From an uncultured Lachnospiraceae bacterium (lineage in GTDB: Bacteria; Bacillota; Clostridia; Lachnospirales; Lachnospiraceae): a DNA stretch of 64,000 nt. Under the pieces are notes generated by a model. The model searched no databases and was not told the DNA's origin. It saw only the letters and a list, made by a program, of their open reading frames with translations. The translations under genes were made by a program, and so were the position numbers. The stretch is taken from contig CAMUMG010000004.1 in NCBI GenBank assembly GCA_947089905.1, forward strand, positions 159,517 through 223,516, in the 5' to 3' direction. Positions 53,101 to 62,590 of this stretch are shown here, piece by piece (position 1 is the first letter of the stretch; every line of letters starts with the position of its first letter).

Positions 53101-55008
53101 ATGGGGAGAAAAGTGAAACAGGAAGAAGAAAAAAAACTTACTTATACAACATGGCAAAACACCCTCTATATCTTTCGCGGAGTCTTTAGATGGTGTAAGC
53201 CATTGCTTATCTTTATATCTTTACGTGCAGTTGCAGAAACTGCTATTCCATTTATTGGACTGTTTTTAGGAAAATTAGTGATTGAACAGGTGGAAAAGGG
53301 AGCCAAAACAGAACAGTTATTATCGATGTTAGTTGTTGTTGCTCTTGTAGAAATATTTGTTTTATGTTTAAACAATCTGGCACAAAACCAAAGTTGGCCT
53401 CGTATGATCTATGTTCGAATGAAATTTATTTTGCTTCGTATGGCAAAGTCTATGAATATGAATTATGAAAATTTAGAGCGACCAGAGATGCTTGATCGAA
53501 TGCGAAAAGCAGAAAATGCAACTGGTGATAATATGAATGGAGTAGAAGGTGTCATTCGAAACTCTTCTAATGCTATAACAGCTGCGGTTAAAGTGTGTAC
53601 TGCTTCTGCCATTCTTTTTTCTGTTCACCCTATTTTGATTTTATGTATGCTGCTTCTTGCACTACTGCGGTTTTACTTTCAAGATGCGATTGCCAAATGG
53701 GACAAACGGGTGATTCACGATCCGATGCAGAATCAATATCGTCAGTGTTATTATTTCGATCATGTTACAAAAGATTTTGAATTTGCTAAAGATATTCGTA
53801 TCTTTAATATGAAAGATAAACTACAGGACAAACAGAAACAAACACATGATTATATCCATAAAAAAATTTGTATTTCTAAAAACCATTGGCTTGTTTACTG
53901 GTTAAAAAATCGTGCTATCGATTTAGTTCAGGAAGGAATTATGTATACATGGCTTATTTATGGCGTACTTTATCAGGAAGTCACTATTGCCAATTTTACA
54001 CTCTATGTTGGAAGTGTAAGAACCTTTAGTCTTGCTGTGAGCGGATTTTTAGAGTTTATTGCTGAGATTCGAAAATGTTGTAGAGAAGTAGATGATTTTC
54101 GAATCTTTATCGAATATAACGATGGAGATGTTTTACCTAATCAAATTGCACAAAAATTCCATATGAAGCCAGAATATTTTCTTCCTTCTAAAAAGATACA
54201 ACAACATGTATCACAAACTTATGCAGATCTTCCAAAACCGTCAGAAGGGTATGAATTTATTTTTGAAGATGTCTGGTTTCAATATCCCGGCAGTGAAGTT
54301 TATGCCTTAAAACACCTAAATCTAACTGTAAAAGCAGGACAGCGACTGGCAGTCGTGGGTTTAAACGGAGCAGGAAAAACCACGTTTATTAAATTGCTGT
54401 TACGTTTATATCAGCCTACTAAAGGAAGAATTTTACTTAATGGAATTGATATTTTAAAATTTAACCGTGAAGACTATTTTCATTTATTCTCTCCTGTCTT
54501 TCAAAATGTAGAATGTTTTGCCTTTCCGATTTCTGAAAATGTTTCTATGCAAAACCCAGAAAGTACAGACTGTAAACGTGCAGAAGAAGTGTTACGGTTA
54601 GCAGGTCTTGGTGAAAAATTAGATGAACTTTCTCAAGGAGTACATACACAATTATTAAAAGTATTATATGACGATGGAATTGATCTTTCTGGTGGTGAAA
54701 AGCAAAAAATGTCTTTAGGTCGTGCTCTTTATAAAGATGCAAAAGTTGTGATTTTAGATGAACCGACTTCTGCCCTAGATGCACTGGCAGAATACCAGAT
54801 GTATCAAAATTTTGATAATCTAATTGGAAACAGAACATCTGTCTATATTTCACATAGGCTTTCTAGTACACGCTTTTGTGATGCCATAGCAATGTTTTCT
54901 GCCGGAGAAATGATAGAGTATGGAACACATGATATGTTACTTCAAAAAAATGGAGCTTATGCAGAAATGTTTCATGTACAGGCACAATATTATAAAAAAC
55001 AGTCGTAG
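53101..55008 (+). CDS. ABC exporter half-transporter 1
   Basis: The 635-aa protein has an N-terminal six-helix membrane domain (about 30-330) and a C-terminal ATPase domain. Its Walker A is GLNGAGKTT, the signature LSGGEKQK, Walker B VVILDEPTSALD and the switch YISHR. It resembles multidrug or peptide exporters. With the next gene it probably forms a heterodimer. The ATG at 53101 lacks a good ribosome binding site; a GTG at 53113 follows GGGGAG by four bases and may be the true start. The insertion between residues 340 and 400 is longer than usual. Confidence 0.88.
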   Translation: MGRKVKQEEEKKLTYTTWQNTLYIFRGVFRWCKPLLIFISLRAVAETAIPFIGLFLGKLVIEQVEKGAKTEQLLSMLVVVALVEIFVLCLNNLAQNQSWPRMIYVRMKFILLRMAKSMNMNYENLERPEMLDRMRKAENATGDNMNGVEGVIRNSSNAITAAVKVCTASAILFSVHPILILCMLLLALLRFYFQDAIAKWDKRVIHDPMQNQYRQCYYFDHVTKDFEFAKDIRIFNMKDKLQDKQKQTHDYIHKKICISKNHWLVYWLKNRAIDLVQEGIMYTWLIYGVLYQEVTIANFTLYVGSVRTFSLAVSGFLEFIAEIRKCCREVDDFRIFIEYNDGDVLPNQIAQKFHMKPEYFLPSKKIQQHVSQTYADLPKPSEGYEFIFEDVWFQYPGSEVYALKHLNLTVKAGQRLAVVGLNGAGKTTFIKLLLRLYQPTKGRILLNGIDILKFNREDYFHLFSPVFQNVECFAFPISENVSMQNPESTDCKRAEEVLRLAGLGEKLDELSQGVHTQLLKVLYDDGIDLSGGEKQKMSLGRALYKDAKVVILDEPTSALDALAEYQMYQNFDNLIGNRTSVYISHRLSSTRFCDAIAMFSAGEMIEYGTHDMLLQKNGAYAEMFHVQAQYYKKQS

Positions 55009-55022
55009 CATGGAGGATAAAA

Positions 55023-56873
55023 ATGTCAGAAACTACTTCAACAACCGAATCAAATGAAAAAAAACAAACTTCTCCTTCCACTAAAAAAGTTCTTCGATAT
55101 TTTTATTCTCTGGTCTGGAAAGAAAAACCGAAATATTTTGTGTTTACCGTTTTTAGTATTTTAATTGTATCAGGAGCACCATTTATTACTATTGTTTTTC
55201 CAAAATATATTATCGATGAACTGATTGGACAAAGACGAATTCCTAAACTGATTGGATATGTTCTTACTATGATCTTGCTTAACTGGGCAATTCAAAGTTT
55301 AAAACATATAGTTCAAGAAACTCTCTATAAAATGGACGATTGGTTTGAACGTTATTTTAATCAGGAAAACAGTAAAAAAGCCATGAAAATGGACTTTGAA
55401 CATACAGAAGATCCCAATGTATTAGATCAAAGTACAAAGGCAGAGACTGGAATGAGTTGGTATTCTGGAGGAATTCAAGGGCTCACTACATGTATTGTGG
55501 AAATGATCTCCTCTATTATTACACTGACAGGAGTTATCACTATGATTGTAGTTTATGCACCTATTGTTCTTCCGATTTCTGCGGTAACTGTTGCGATTGG
55601 GGCATGGATTACCTCTAAGCAAAATGCAGCAAATATTCGAAGTTTTAATGAACTGCCTGCTGTAAACCGTGCTTTTGGTTATATTTACTGGAATTTATCA
55701 GACTTTCGCTACGGTAAAGATATCCGCTTATATGAAGCATCGGATATGATGCTTTCCAAAGGAGAGGAAAACAATGATAAGACGATGAAAATATGGTTAA
55801 AACAAGCATCTACAGATCAAAATTATGGCTTTTTAGATGCTGGATTAACCGCCGTTCAAATGGTAGTCATCTATCTTGTCTTAGGGTTAAAAGCTCTAAA
55901 AAGTGAAATCACTATCGGCAGCTTTACTATGTTAATCAGTTCTTCTGAAACTTTACAAAGCTGTTTGAAAAACTTTATTTTCCAAATACAGGAACTTAAT
56001 AAAAAAGCAGTATTTATGAGTGAATATATGAAATTTATGGAGCTGGAAGATGTTTTAGTACATGGAGAAGAAAAACTTCCAGAACAGTTTTTAACCTCAA
56101 AAGGAGTAGAAATTGAATTTCGTCATGTATCCTTTCGCTATCCAAGAGCAGAAGAAGAAACTCTTTTGGATATTAACCTTGTCATTCCAGCAGGAGAACA
56201 TCTCTCTGTTGTCGGCTTAAATGGTGCAGGAAAAACAACTTTTATTAAACTTCTTTGCAGACTCTATGATGTAACAGAGGGAGAAATTTTAATCAATGGA
56301 AAAAATATTAATACCTATGAATATGAAGAATATATGCGATTACTTTCTGTGGTGTTTCAGGATTTTAGACTATTTTCATTTTCCATCCGAGAAAATCTTT
56401 TGTTAGGAGATTCTAAAAAACCTGAAAATGAGGAAGAGTTACAGCATTTATGTGATCTTTGTGGACTTCATGAAAAAATAGCAAGTTTAGAAAAAGGCTT
56501 AGAAACGAATCTATATAAAAACTTTGATGAAAATGGAATTGAACCATCTGGTGGGGAGGCCCAAAAGATAGCGATTGCCAGATCACTATATAAAAATGCT
56601 CCAATCGTTATTTTAGATGAACCTACTGCTGCACTCGATCCGATTGCAGAATACGATATCTACCGACAGTTTGATCGATTAGTAGGTGGAAAAACCGCAG
56701 TCTATATTTCACACCGACTATCTTCTTGTAAATTCTGCGATCATATTGCTGTGTTTTCAGGCAAAACGATTACAGAATATGGAACTCATGAAGAATTAGT
56801 AGTAAAAGAAAATGGTATTTATGCCGAAATGTTTGCAGCCCAAGCACAGTATTATCTAGATCCAACGCCATAA
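55023..56873 (+). CDS. ABC exporter half-transporter 2
   Basis: The 616-aa protein has the same layout as the upstream gene: six-helix membrane domain (about 30-340), Walker A GLNGAGKTT, signature PSGGEAQK (degenerate, with PSGG in place of LSGG), Walker B IVILDEPTAALD and YISHR. The two proteins share the unusual GLNGAGKTTFIKL and FCDxIAxFS segments, so they arose by duplication. It starts 14 bases after the first exporter gene, with GGAGG upstream. A terminator follows. The substrate is unknown. Confidence 0.88.
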   Translation: MSETTSTTESNEKKQTSPSTKKVLRYFYSLVWKEKPKYFVFTVFSILIVSGAPFITIVFPKYIIDELIGQRRIPKLIGYVLTMILLNWAIQSLKHIVQETLYKMDDWFERYFNQENSKKAMKMDFEHTEDPNVLDQSTKAETGMSWYSGGIQGLTTCIVEMISSIITLTGVITMIVVYAPIVLPISAVTVAIGAWITSKQNAANIRSFNELPAVNRAFGYIYWNLSDFRYGKDIRLYEASDMMLSKGEENNDKTMKIWLKQASTDQNYGFLDAGLTAVQMVVIYLVLGLKALKSEITIGSFTMLISSSETLQSCLKNFIFQIQELNKKAVFMSEYMKFMELEDVLVHGEEKLPEQFLTSKGVEIEFRHVSFRYPRAEEETLLDINLVIPAGEHLSVVGLNGAGKTTFIKLLCRLYDVTEGEILINGKNINTYEYEEYMRLLSVVFQDFRLFSFSIRENLLLGDSKKPENEEELQHLCDLCGLHEKIASLEKGLETNLYKNFDENGIEPSGGEAQKIAIARSLYKNAPIVILDEPTAALDPIAEYDIYRQFDRLVGGKTAVYISHRLSSCKFCDHIAVFSGKTITEYGTHEELVVKENGIYAEMFAAQAQYYLDPTP

Positions 56874-56903
56874 AAAATGCTAATATAGAATGTTAAAAAT
56901 GAA

Positions 56904-56942
56904 GAATCGCCAGAACCAAAATTTTTCCGGTTCTGGCGATTC
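56904..56942 (+). terminator. Terminator of the XRE-ABC operon
   Basis: GAATCGCCAGAACC pairs perfectly with GGTTCTGGCGATTC around an A/T loop. It lies between convergent genes and may serve both. Confidence 0.85.
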
Positions 56943-56962
56943 CTAATTTTATATCCCCTTTT

Positions 56963-59086
56963 CTATTTTTCTAATGCTGTCTGCATATTAATATTTCTAG
57001 GAGTTGTCATTGTTTCAAACTGAATGATATATGTTCTGGTATTTTGATTGATTCCAATAATTTTTCCTCTTCCAAATACTTTATGTTTTACTATATCGCC
57101 AATACAATATGTTTTTACTTCTGTCTGTGTATTGGTTCTGTTAATATAACTAGCAGCCGCCTGCGTCAGTCTTTGTTCTAATTCTACTGTATACTTTAAA
57201 TATTTTTTATCAATATCAAAAATAAATCTGGAAGGAAATCGAAATGAACCGTCATAATTTAATCCTTCTGCATCACTTAAAAACAGGGCGTTTTCTGCTC
57301 TTGTATATGCTACATATGCCAATCTTCTTTCTTCTTCTAATTTATCTATTGTATCAACATGTTTGCTTGGAAAAATTCCTTCATTTAATCCACACACAAA
57401 AACATAGGGAAATTCTAATCCCTTTGCTGTATGAATTGTCATCATTTTAATTGTATTTTTCTTCTCTTCTTGATCTATATTAGAAAACAAAGATATGCTC
57501 TGTAAATAATCTTCTAATGAAGTTTCTTCCCCTGCATTATTTTCATAATCAAAAATAGCCCTCTTTAATTCCGCTAAATTATTTAATCGTTCCTCTTCTC
57601 CCCCTTGTCTTAACATAGCTTCATATCCACTATCATTTATCACTGCCATTAATAGATCTGTAATTTTCATTTCCTGATACTTTTTTTGATATTTTTCTAT
57701 TAGTTCTATAAATTCATTTGCTTTACTTTTTACAATTAAATCTTCTTTTCGATTTTCTTTGAGTGCTGTATATAAAGAACATTGATTTTGTTCTGCATAA
57801 TTTTTTAATAGCTCAATTCTTTTTGTTCCAATATTGCGTCTTGGTTCATTAATAACTCGAAGGAAGGATAAATCATCTTCAAACACAATCATTCGAAGAT
57901 AACTTAAAGTATCTTTGATCTCTTTTCTCTTGTAAAACTCCACTCCACTGTATAAAACATAAGGCAGTTTTGCTTTTATCATTTCTTCTTCTAAACTTCT
58001 TGAAACAAAATGGGAACGGTATAAAATTGTGATATTTTGATAGCTTTCTCCCTTTTGAATCAGATTTTGAATCTGCTTTATTATCCAAAGAGCTTCCTTT
58101 TTTGTTGTCTTAGCATGGTGGTATAAAACAGAAGTACCACCTGATCTTATAGCCTTTAATTCCTTTTCGATCCGCTTTGTATTTTTACTGATCAGAGAAT
58201 TTGCAACATTCAATATCGTTTCAAAAGAACGATAATTTTTATCTATGATAATTGTTTTTGTTGGAATATGCTCTTTATCAAAATTTAAAATAAACTGAAT
58301 TTTTGCACCTCTCCAACTATAGATCGTCTGATCGGGATCTCCTACAACAAACAGATTTTTATGATAACTGCTTAGAATATTCACCAGAGTATATTGTGTT
58401 AAACTGACATCCTGAAATTCATCTACCATAATATATTCTAATTTATTCTGCCATTTTTCTCTCTTTTCTTTAAACTCGTTTAGAATATAGAGAGCGAAAA
58501 TTAAAAGATCGTCATAATCTAAGCCAAAACATTTTTTCTGTTCATATAAATACCCACAAAAAACTCTTTCTTCTATCTTTTCTGCATAAAGATACTTCTG
58601 TTTTAGCTGACTAGAATCCATTTCCAATATCCAATGTTCAATATAGTCCGATAAAAATTTTCTGTCTGAGATCATATTTTTTGCCTGGGTAAATGTATAA
58701 TTTTTCGAAGAAATATTTGCCTGTTGATATACATTTTTTAAAATGGCATCTGTATCCTCTGAATCCATAACAACAAAATTAGATGGATAGTTCATTGTGT
58801 GAATATCTTCCCGAAGTAATTGAACACAAAATCCATGAAACGTACAGATTAATCCCGTATCTTGATCCCCTATCATGGATCGAATTCGTCGTTTCATTTC
58901 ATTAGCTGCTTTATTTGTAAATGTGACACACAAAATATTCGAAGTAGAAACTCCAAGTTCATCCACCAAATAGACATACCGATTTGTTAAAGCCTTTGTC
59001 TTTCCGCTTCCTGCACCTGCAATTACTCTAACATATCCTTCTGTTGTCGTAACTGCCAGCTTTTGTTCCTCATTTAACTTATCCAT
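56963..59086 (-). CDS. pcrA: UvrD/PcrA-type DNA helicase
   Basis: The 707-aa superfamily 1 helicase has motif Q LNEEQKLAV, Walker A GAGSGKTKAL, Ia TFTNKAANEM, II DEFQD, III GDPDQTIYSWRGA, IV YRSHFVSRSLEEE-type sequence, V MTIHTAKGLEFPYVFVCGLNEGIFP and VI EERRLAYVAYTRA. A short C-terminal Tudor-like domain (IGDIVKHKVFGRGKIIGIN) is present, as in PcrA. It is shorter than most PcrA proteins by a few dozen residues. The ATG at 59086 follows GGAGG; the longer frame to 59110 has no site. Confidence 0.9.
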   Translation of the reverse strand: MDKLNEEQKLAVTTTEGYVRVIAGAGSGKTKALTNRYVYLVDELGVSTSNILCVTFTNKAANEMKRRIRSMIGDQDTGLICTFHGFCVQLLREDIHTMNYPSNFVVMDSEDTDAILKNVYQQANISSKNYTFTQAKNMISDRKFLSDYIEHWILEMDSSQLKQKYLYAEKIEERVFCGYLYEQKKCFGLDYDDLLIFALYILNEFKEKREKWQNKLEYIMVDEFQDVSLTQYTLVNILSSYHKNLFVVGDPDQTIYSWRGAKIQFILNFDKEHIPTKTIIIDKNYRSFETILNVANSLISKNTKRIEKELKAIRSGGTSVLYHHAKTTKKEALWIIKQIQNLIQKGESYQNITILYRSHFVSRSLEEEMIKAKLPYVLYSGVEFYKRKEIKDTLSYLRMIVFEDDLSFLRVINEPRRNIGTKRIELLKNYAEQNQCSLYTALKENRKEDLIVKSKANEFIELIEKYQKKYQEMKITDLLMAVINDSGYEAMLRQGGEEERLNNLAELKRAIFDYENNAGEETSLEDYLQSISLFSNIDQEEKKNTIKMMTIHTAKGLEFPYVFVCGLNEGIFPSKHVDTIDKLEEERRLAYVAYTRAENALFLSDAEGLNYDGSFRFPSRFIFDIDKKYLKYTVELEQRLTQAAASYINRTNTQTEVKTYCIGDIVKHKVFGRGKIIGINQNTRTYIIQFETMTTPRNINMQTALEK

Positions 59087-59112
59087 AAGTTTCCTCCGAA
59101 CATACTTCACAT

Positions 59113-60990
59113 CTACTTCTTTTTTAGATAATAAAATCCATAAGATGGTATGCTAACTCCAACTGGTTTTATTTCCTTTCCCGAAATTAAATCTATATAG
59201 TCACCATCTTTTTCATCAATCCATGCGGTCTTATCATATTCACTAAAATTAAATAAACCTATTATCTTTTCCCCTTCAAAATATCTGCCTATACATAATA
59301 TAGAAGAATCCCAAGTTTCAACTGTCCATGTATCTGCATTCGATACAAATACCTTTTCTGTTTTTCGAATCTGTTCTAACTGCTTTAATCCACAGAATAT
59401 TTTTCCTTCTACTGTACCTGTATTTTCAATATTTTCTGCCAGCTTCCAGTTCATCGCTCCTCGATGGATATAGCGTGAATCCGGTGCTTTATCTGGATTT
59501 TCTTTATAAGTATAATCATTGATCTGTCCTATTTCGTCTCCGCTATATAGTACAGGAATTCCAGACTGCATAAACATATAGGCATGAAGCATCAAATCCA
59601 ATTTGATTGCCTGTTCCATTGCATGGTCATCTTGTTCAAAACCTGCCTTTTCTACACCACACATCGACGCAGTAGTTCCACAAAATCTCGCATCCCCAGT
59701 AACTGGATCAGCATTATAGAGTTCACCACGGCTATTGCTCTTTCCAGCATACCCTTGAAAATAATCATTTAAATACTTTTTATGAGCTCTCTCTTCCATT
59801 CCTTCTGCTCTTAAAATCCCATAATCAAGTCCCCATCCAATATCATCATGGCAACGCAGGTAATTTAAAAATACATAATCTTTTGGAAGGGAACTTACAA
59901 TATCAAGCTGTCTTTTTAAAAGCTTAACATCCCTTGTTGCTACTGTATGCCATGTCGTTGCCATTGTAGTAACATTATAAAGCATATGACATTCCGGTTT
60001 CTTTACTGTTCCAAAGTAAGGTACCACCTTTTCAGGTTCCATAACCACTTCACCAAGTAAAAGGACAGATGGACAAACAATCTCACTAAGCATACGCATC
60101 ATACGCACAATAGTATGTACCTGTGGAAGATTTCTACAAGGAGTATTTAATTCTTTCCAAATATATGGTACTGCATCAATACGGATAATATCAATTCCTC
60201 TATTGGCTAAATACAGAAAATTGTACATCATCTCATTGAAAACTCTAGGATTTTTATAGTTTAAGTCCCATTGATATGGATAAAACGTAGTCATTACAAA
60301 ATGGTTTGCATCTGCAAGCCATGTAAAGTTTCCCGGAGCAGTTGTCGGAAATACCTGTGGCACAGTTTTTTCATATAGAGATGGTTCATACTCATTATCA
60401 AAGAAAAAGTAACGGCTCATGTACTCTCCATCTTGCTGACGTGCCTTTTTTGCCCACTCATGATCTTCCGATGTATGATTCATGACAAAATCCATGCAGA
60501 CATTTATGTTCTTTTTATGACATGCGGCTGTCAGGCTGTCCAAATCTTTCATAGATCCCAGATCCTTTTGTACCTTGCGAAAATCGGATACGGCATAGCC
60601 TCCGTCTGAACGCCCCTTTGGCGTATCAAGAAATGGCATCAAGTGAATATAGTTGACATTACACTTTTGAATATAATCTAGTTTCGATTCCACACCTTTT
60701 ATATTTCCCGCAAAATTATCAATATAAAACATCATTCCAAGCATATCATTTTGTTTGTACCAGTCTTGATTGATTTCTCTTGCCAAATCTCTGACTTTTA
60801 GTTCTTTATTTCTTTCTAAGAAAAACTGTTTCATCCTGCTACACAGTTCACCAAACATGGAATCATTTTCATACAGTTCCATATAGAGCCACTTCAGCTC
60901 ATCAAGATGCTTCTCTAATCTTTTTTGGAAAACTTTTTCTTCTTCTAAATTTTTGATATTTTCTTTGCTATTTAATTGTTTCTTTCTCAT
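59113..60990 (-). CDS. Amylosucrase-like GH13 enzyme
   Basis: The 625-aa protein resembles amylosucrase (GH13 subfamily 4) along its whole length. It has a helical N domain, then a catalytic barrel with GVESKLDYIQKCNVNYIHLMP, GGYAVSDF and NHTSEDHEWAKKA. The nucleophile aspartate is in IIRIDAVPY, the acid/base glutamate in LLLGEVVM and the transition-state aspartate in RCHDDIGW; a beta C domain follows. Amylosucrase converts sucrose to glucan; related enzymes hydrolyse or isomerise sucrose, so the exact reaction is unsure. Its start overlaps the upstream gene by 23 bases. Confidence 0.87.
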   Translation of the reverse strand: MRKKQLNSKENIKNLEEEKVFQKRLEKHLDELKWLYMELYENDSMFGELCSRMKQFFLERNKELKVRDLAREINQDWYKQNDMLGMMFYIDNFAGNIKGVESKLDYIQKCNVNYIHLMPFLDTPKGRSDGGYAVSDFRKVQKDLGSMKDLDSLTAACHKKNINVCMDFVMNHTSEDHEWAKKARQQDGEYMSRYFFFDNEYEPSLYEKTVPQVFPTTAPGNFTWLADANHFVMTTFYPYQWDLNYKNPRVFNEMMYNFLYLANRGIDIIRIDAVPYIWKELNTPCRNLPQVHTIVRMMRMLSEIVCPSVLLLGEVVMEPEKVVPYFGTVKKPECHMLYNVTTMATTWHTVATRDVKLLKRQLDIVSSLPKDYVFLNYLRCHDDIGWGLDYGILRAEGMEERAHKKYLNDYFQGYAGKSNSRGELYNADPVTGDARFCGTTASMCGVEKAGFEQDDHAMEQAIKLDLMLHAYMFMQSGIPVLYSGDEIGQINDYTYKENPDKAPDSRYIHRGAMNWKLAENIENTGTVEGKIFCGLKQLEQIRKTEKVFVSNADTWTVETWDSSILCIGRYFEGEKIIGLFNFSEYDKTAWIDEKDGDYIDLISGKEIKPVGVSIPSYGFYYLKKK

Positions 60991-61762
60991 TTTTTTCTCC
61001 TATATTAATATTTTCTTGTGTCAGATTGAGAAACGGAATATTCACTTTTTGTGATTTTCCTAGATAAGAATTTCTCCACTCATTATATTCTTTTGTATCG
61101 ACAGGTTCTTTGAGTGAATACTTTTCTTCTTTCATAATATAATACACAATGCCATCTTTATCTGTATCTGCCTGCTCTGGAAAAGAAAGATCATTATCCC
61201 CTTTTTCAGAAATGGATCTATCCCAAGCATCTACCCATGCTACTTGAATATAGGTATCTGTTGTTTTATCATATCGATATAATGTATATGGCCACAGCTT
61301 ATCTCCAGAGTATCCCTGATTATTTGACCATTTTGCTTCTATTATTCCATTATTATAGAAAGTAAGAGATGGAAATTCAGATAATTGTTTATAGATTTTT
61401 CCTAAATTCTCATCAAAATCATAGATAATCGTTGTCATGCCTGCTTTAGCTTGTGTTTGAGTATATTGAATAATTAGTTCTTCTCTTCCATCGCTATCAA
61501 TATCATATATAGCAAATTGATTTTTCGAAATATCACAAGAATCTGCTTCAAAACTATAATCCTCTTCATCTAAAATACGATTTGAATAGAGATTTTCTAA
61601 TATGGACTGATATGCTTCTTTCCTTGCTTTTTCCTGTTTATCTTCTGACTTTGGCATTGCTGTTTGAACTGCGCCCAATTTAGAAAAAGAACTGCCTATT
61701 AACATACCAAAAGTCAATATTGCTATAGAAATACCTATCTTTTTTACACTTTTTCTTATCAT
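60968..61762 (-). CDS. Secreted protein with D-x-D-x-D-G motif, coupled to the amylosucrase-like gene
   Basis: The 264-aa protein has an N-terminal hydrophobic signal or anchor (IGISIAILTFGMLIGSSFSKL). The region YDIDSDGREELIIQYTQ (about 88-104) corresponds to the D-x-D-x-D-G segment of the 47192 protein. A beta-rich remainder (TTIIYDFDENLGKIYKQL, LWPYTLYRYDKTTDTYIQV) follows. It may bind calcium; the function is unknown. Its end overlaps the start of the amylosucrase-like gene, so the pair is coupled. A TTGACA-17-TATAGT promoter lies upstream. Confidence 0.75.
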   Translation of the reverse strand: MIRKSVKKIGISIAILTFGMLIGSSFSKLGAVQTAMPKSEDKQEKARKEAYQSILENLYSNRILDEEDYSFEADSCDISKNQFAIYDIDSDGREELIIQYTQTQAKAGMTTIIYDFDENLGKIYKQLSEFPSLTFYNNGIIEAKWSNNQGYSGDKLWPYTLYRYDKTTDTYIQVAWVDAWDRSISEKGDNDLSFPEQADTDKDGIVYYIMKEEKYSLKEPVDTKEYNEWRNSYLGKSQKVNIPFLNLTQENINIGEKNEKETIK

Positions 61763-61846
61763 CTAACTCCTCCCCTCTTATGCTAATAAATATACACTCT
61801 ATAATTTTATTTATACATATTTATACATTTATATTGTCTACGATCT

Positions 61847-61875
61847 ACTATATATTAGTATAATATCATTGTCAA
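61847..61875 (-). promoter_or_regulatory. Promoter of the 60968-61762 gene
   Basis: Minus-strand TTGACA (61875-61870), 17-base spacer, TATAGT (61852-61847), about 85 bases before the start codon. Confidence 0.7.
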
Positions 61876-61896
61876 TTATTATTTTGCAAAATAGAG

Positions 61897-62415
61897 CTAT
61901 CTTACTAAACTGACAATAGGCTCGATAAATTTTTTATCTGAAATATCATAAGAGGAAGAAATCATTTTTATCATTTCTTCCTCTGCTTCTGTCTTATTCT
62001 TTTTTGCTTTAAGTGTTTTTATAAATATCTTCATCATAAGCTTTGACGGGGTAGACATTTTTTCATAATTGAATCCACCCTGACAATAAAATACACTTAC
62101 TTTTTTCCATTCTGACTCTTTGAAATTTTGTTTCAGTGCTGGCTCAATTTCTGGATTATCTATTGGACTTGCTCCAACACAAAATACAATCAGCTTCTTA
62201 TTTGACCATTTATCTATATTACTTTTAAACCAGCTAAGCTTGCTAATACCTCCTGCACATGCCCAACTTCCAAAAATAATTGCTTCATATGTATCCATAT
62301 TTTTCTTCTTTGCCTCTGATAACTCAAAACAATCCGCTCCTGTCGCCTCTGCTATCCATTTGGCATATCGTTTTGTAAAACCTGTCTGTGAATTATAAAT
62401 TATTATTGTTTTCAT
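61897..62415 (-). CDS. Flavodoxin-domain protein
   Basis: The 172-aa protein begins MKTIIIYNSQTGFTKRYAKWIAE, where YNSQTGFT is the phosphate-binding loop of flavodoxins (T/S-x-T-G-x-T). It has EAIIFGSWACAGGI and CVGASPIDNPEIEPALKQNF, which resemble the FMN-binding loops. The C-terminal extension (LMMKIFIKTLKAKKNKTEAEEEMIKM) is longer than in plain flavodoxins and resembles the menaquinone-dependent oxidase type. The ATG overlaps the stop of a truncated MarR-like remnant (ATGA). Confidence 0.85.
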   Translation of the reverse strand: MKTIIIYNSQTGFTKRYAKWIAEATGADCFELSEAKKKNMDTYEAIIFGSWACAGGISKLSWFKSNIDKWSNKKLIVFCVGASPIDNPEIEPALKQNFKESEWKKVSVFYCQGGFNYEKMSTPSKLMMKIFIKTLKAKKNKTEAEEEMIKMISSSYDISDKKFIEPIVSLVR

Positions 62416-62522
62416 CTATTTAAACTTCCTTCTTTCATTTTCTCTGCAATTCTATTTTCTAAATTGTCAATTTCTTTTTCTGTAGGATAAATACATATAG
62501 CTCTTGTGTCATTAGGACTTTG
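62412..62522 (-). pseudogene. Remnant of a MarR-family regulator
   Basis: An open frame with no start codon, just after a TAA at 62525-62523, reads SPNDTRAICIYPTEKEIDN and then LENRIAEKMKEGSLNR before a stop. The SPNDTRAICIYPTEKE segment matches the wing of MarR proteins (D-R-R-x4-L-T-E-K-G). The rest of the gene is missing upstream. The stop overlaps the flavodoxin ATG (ATGA), so the intact gene was probably the regulator of the flavodoxin gene. Confidence 0.5.
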
Positions 62523-62590
62523 TTAAGTCGTGGGGATATCTAAATGGGGCATTATTGTAAAAATGTCCTTGACTGTCTTGTCTGATTTTA

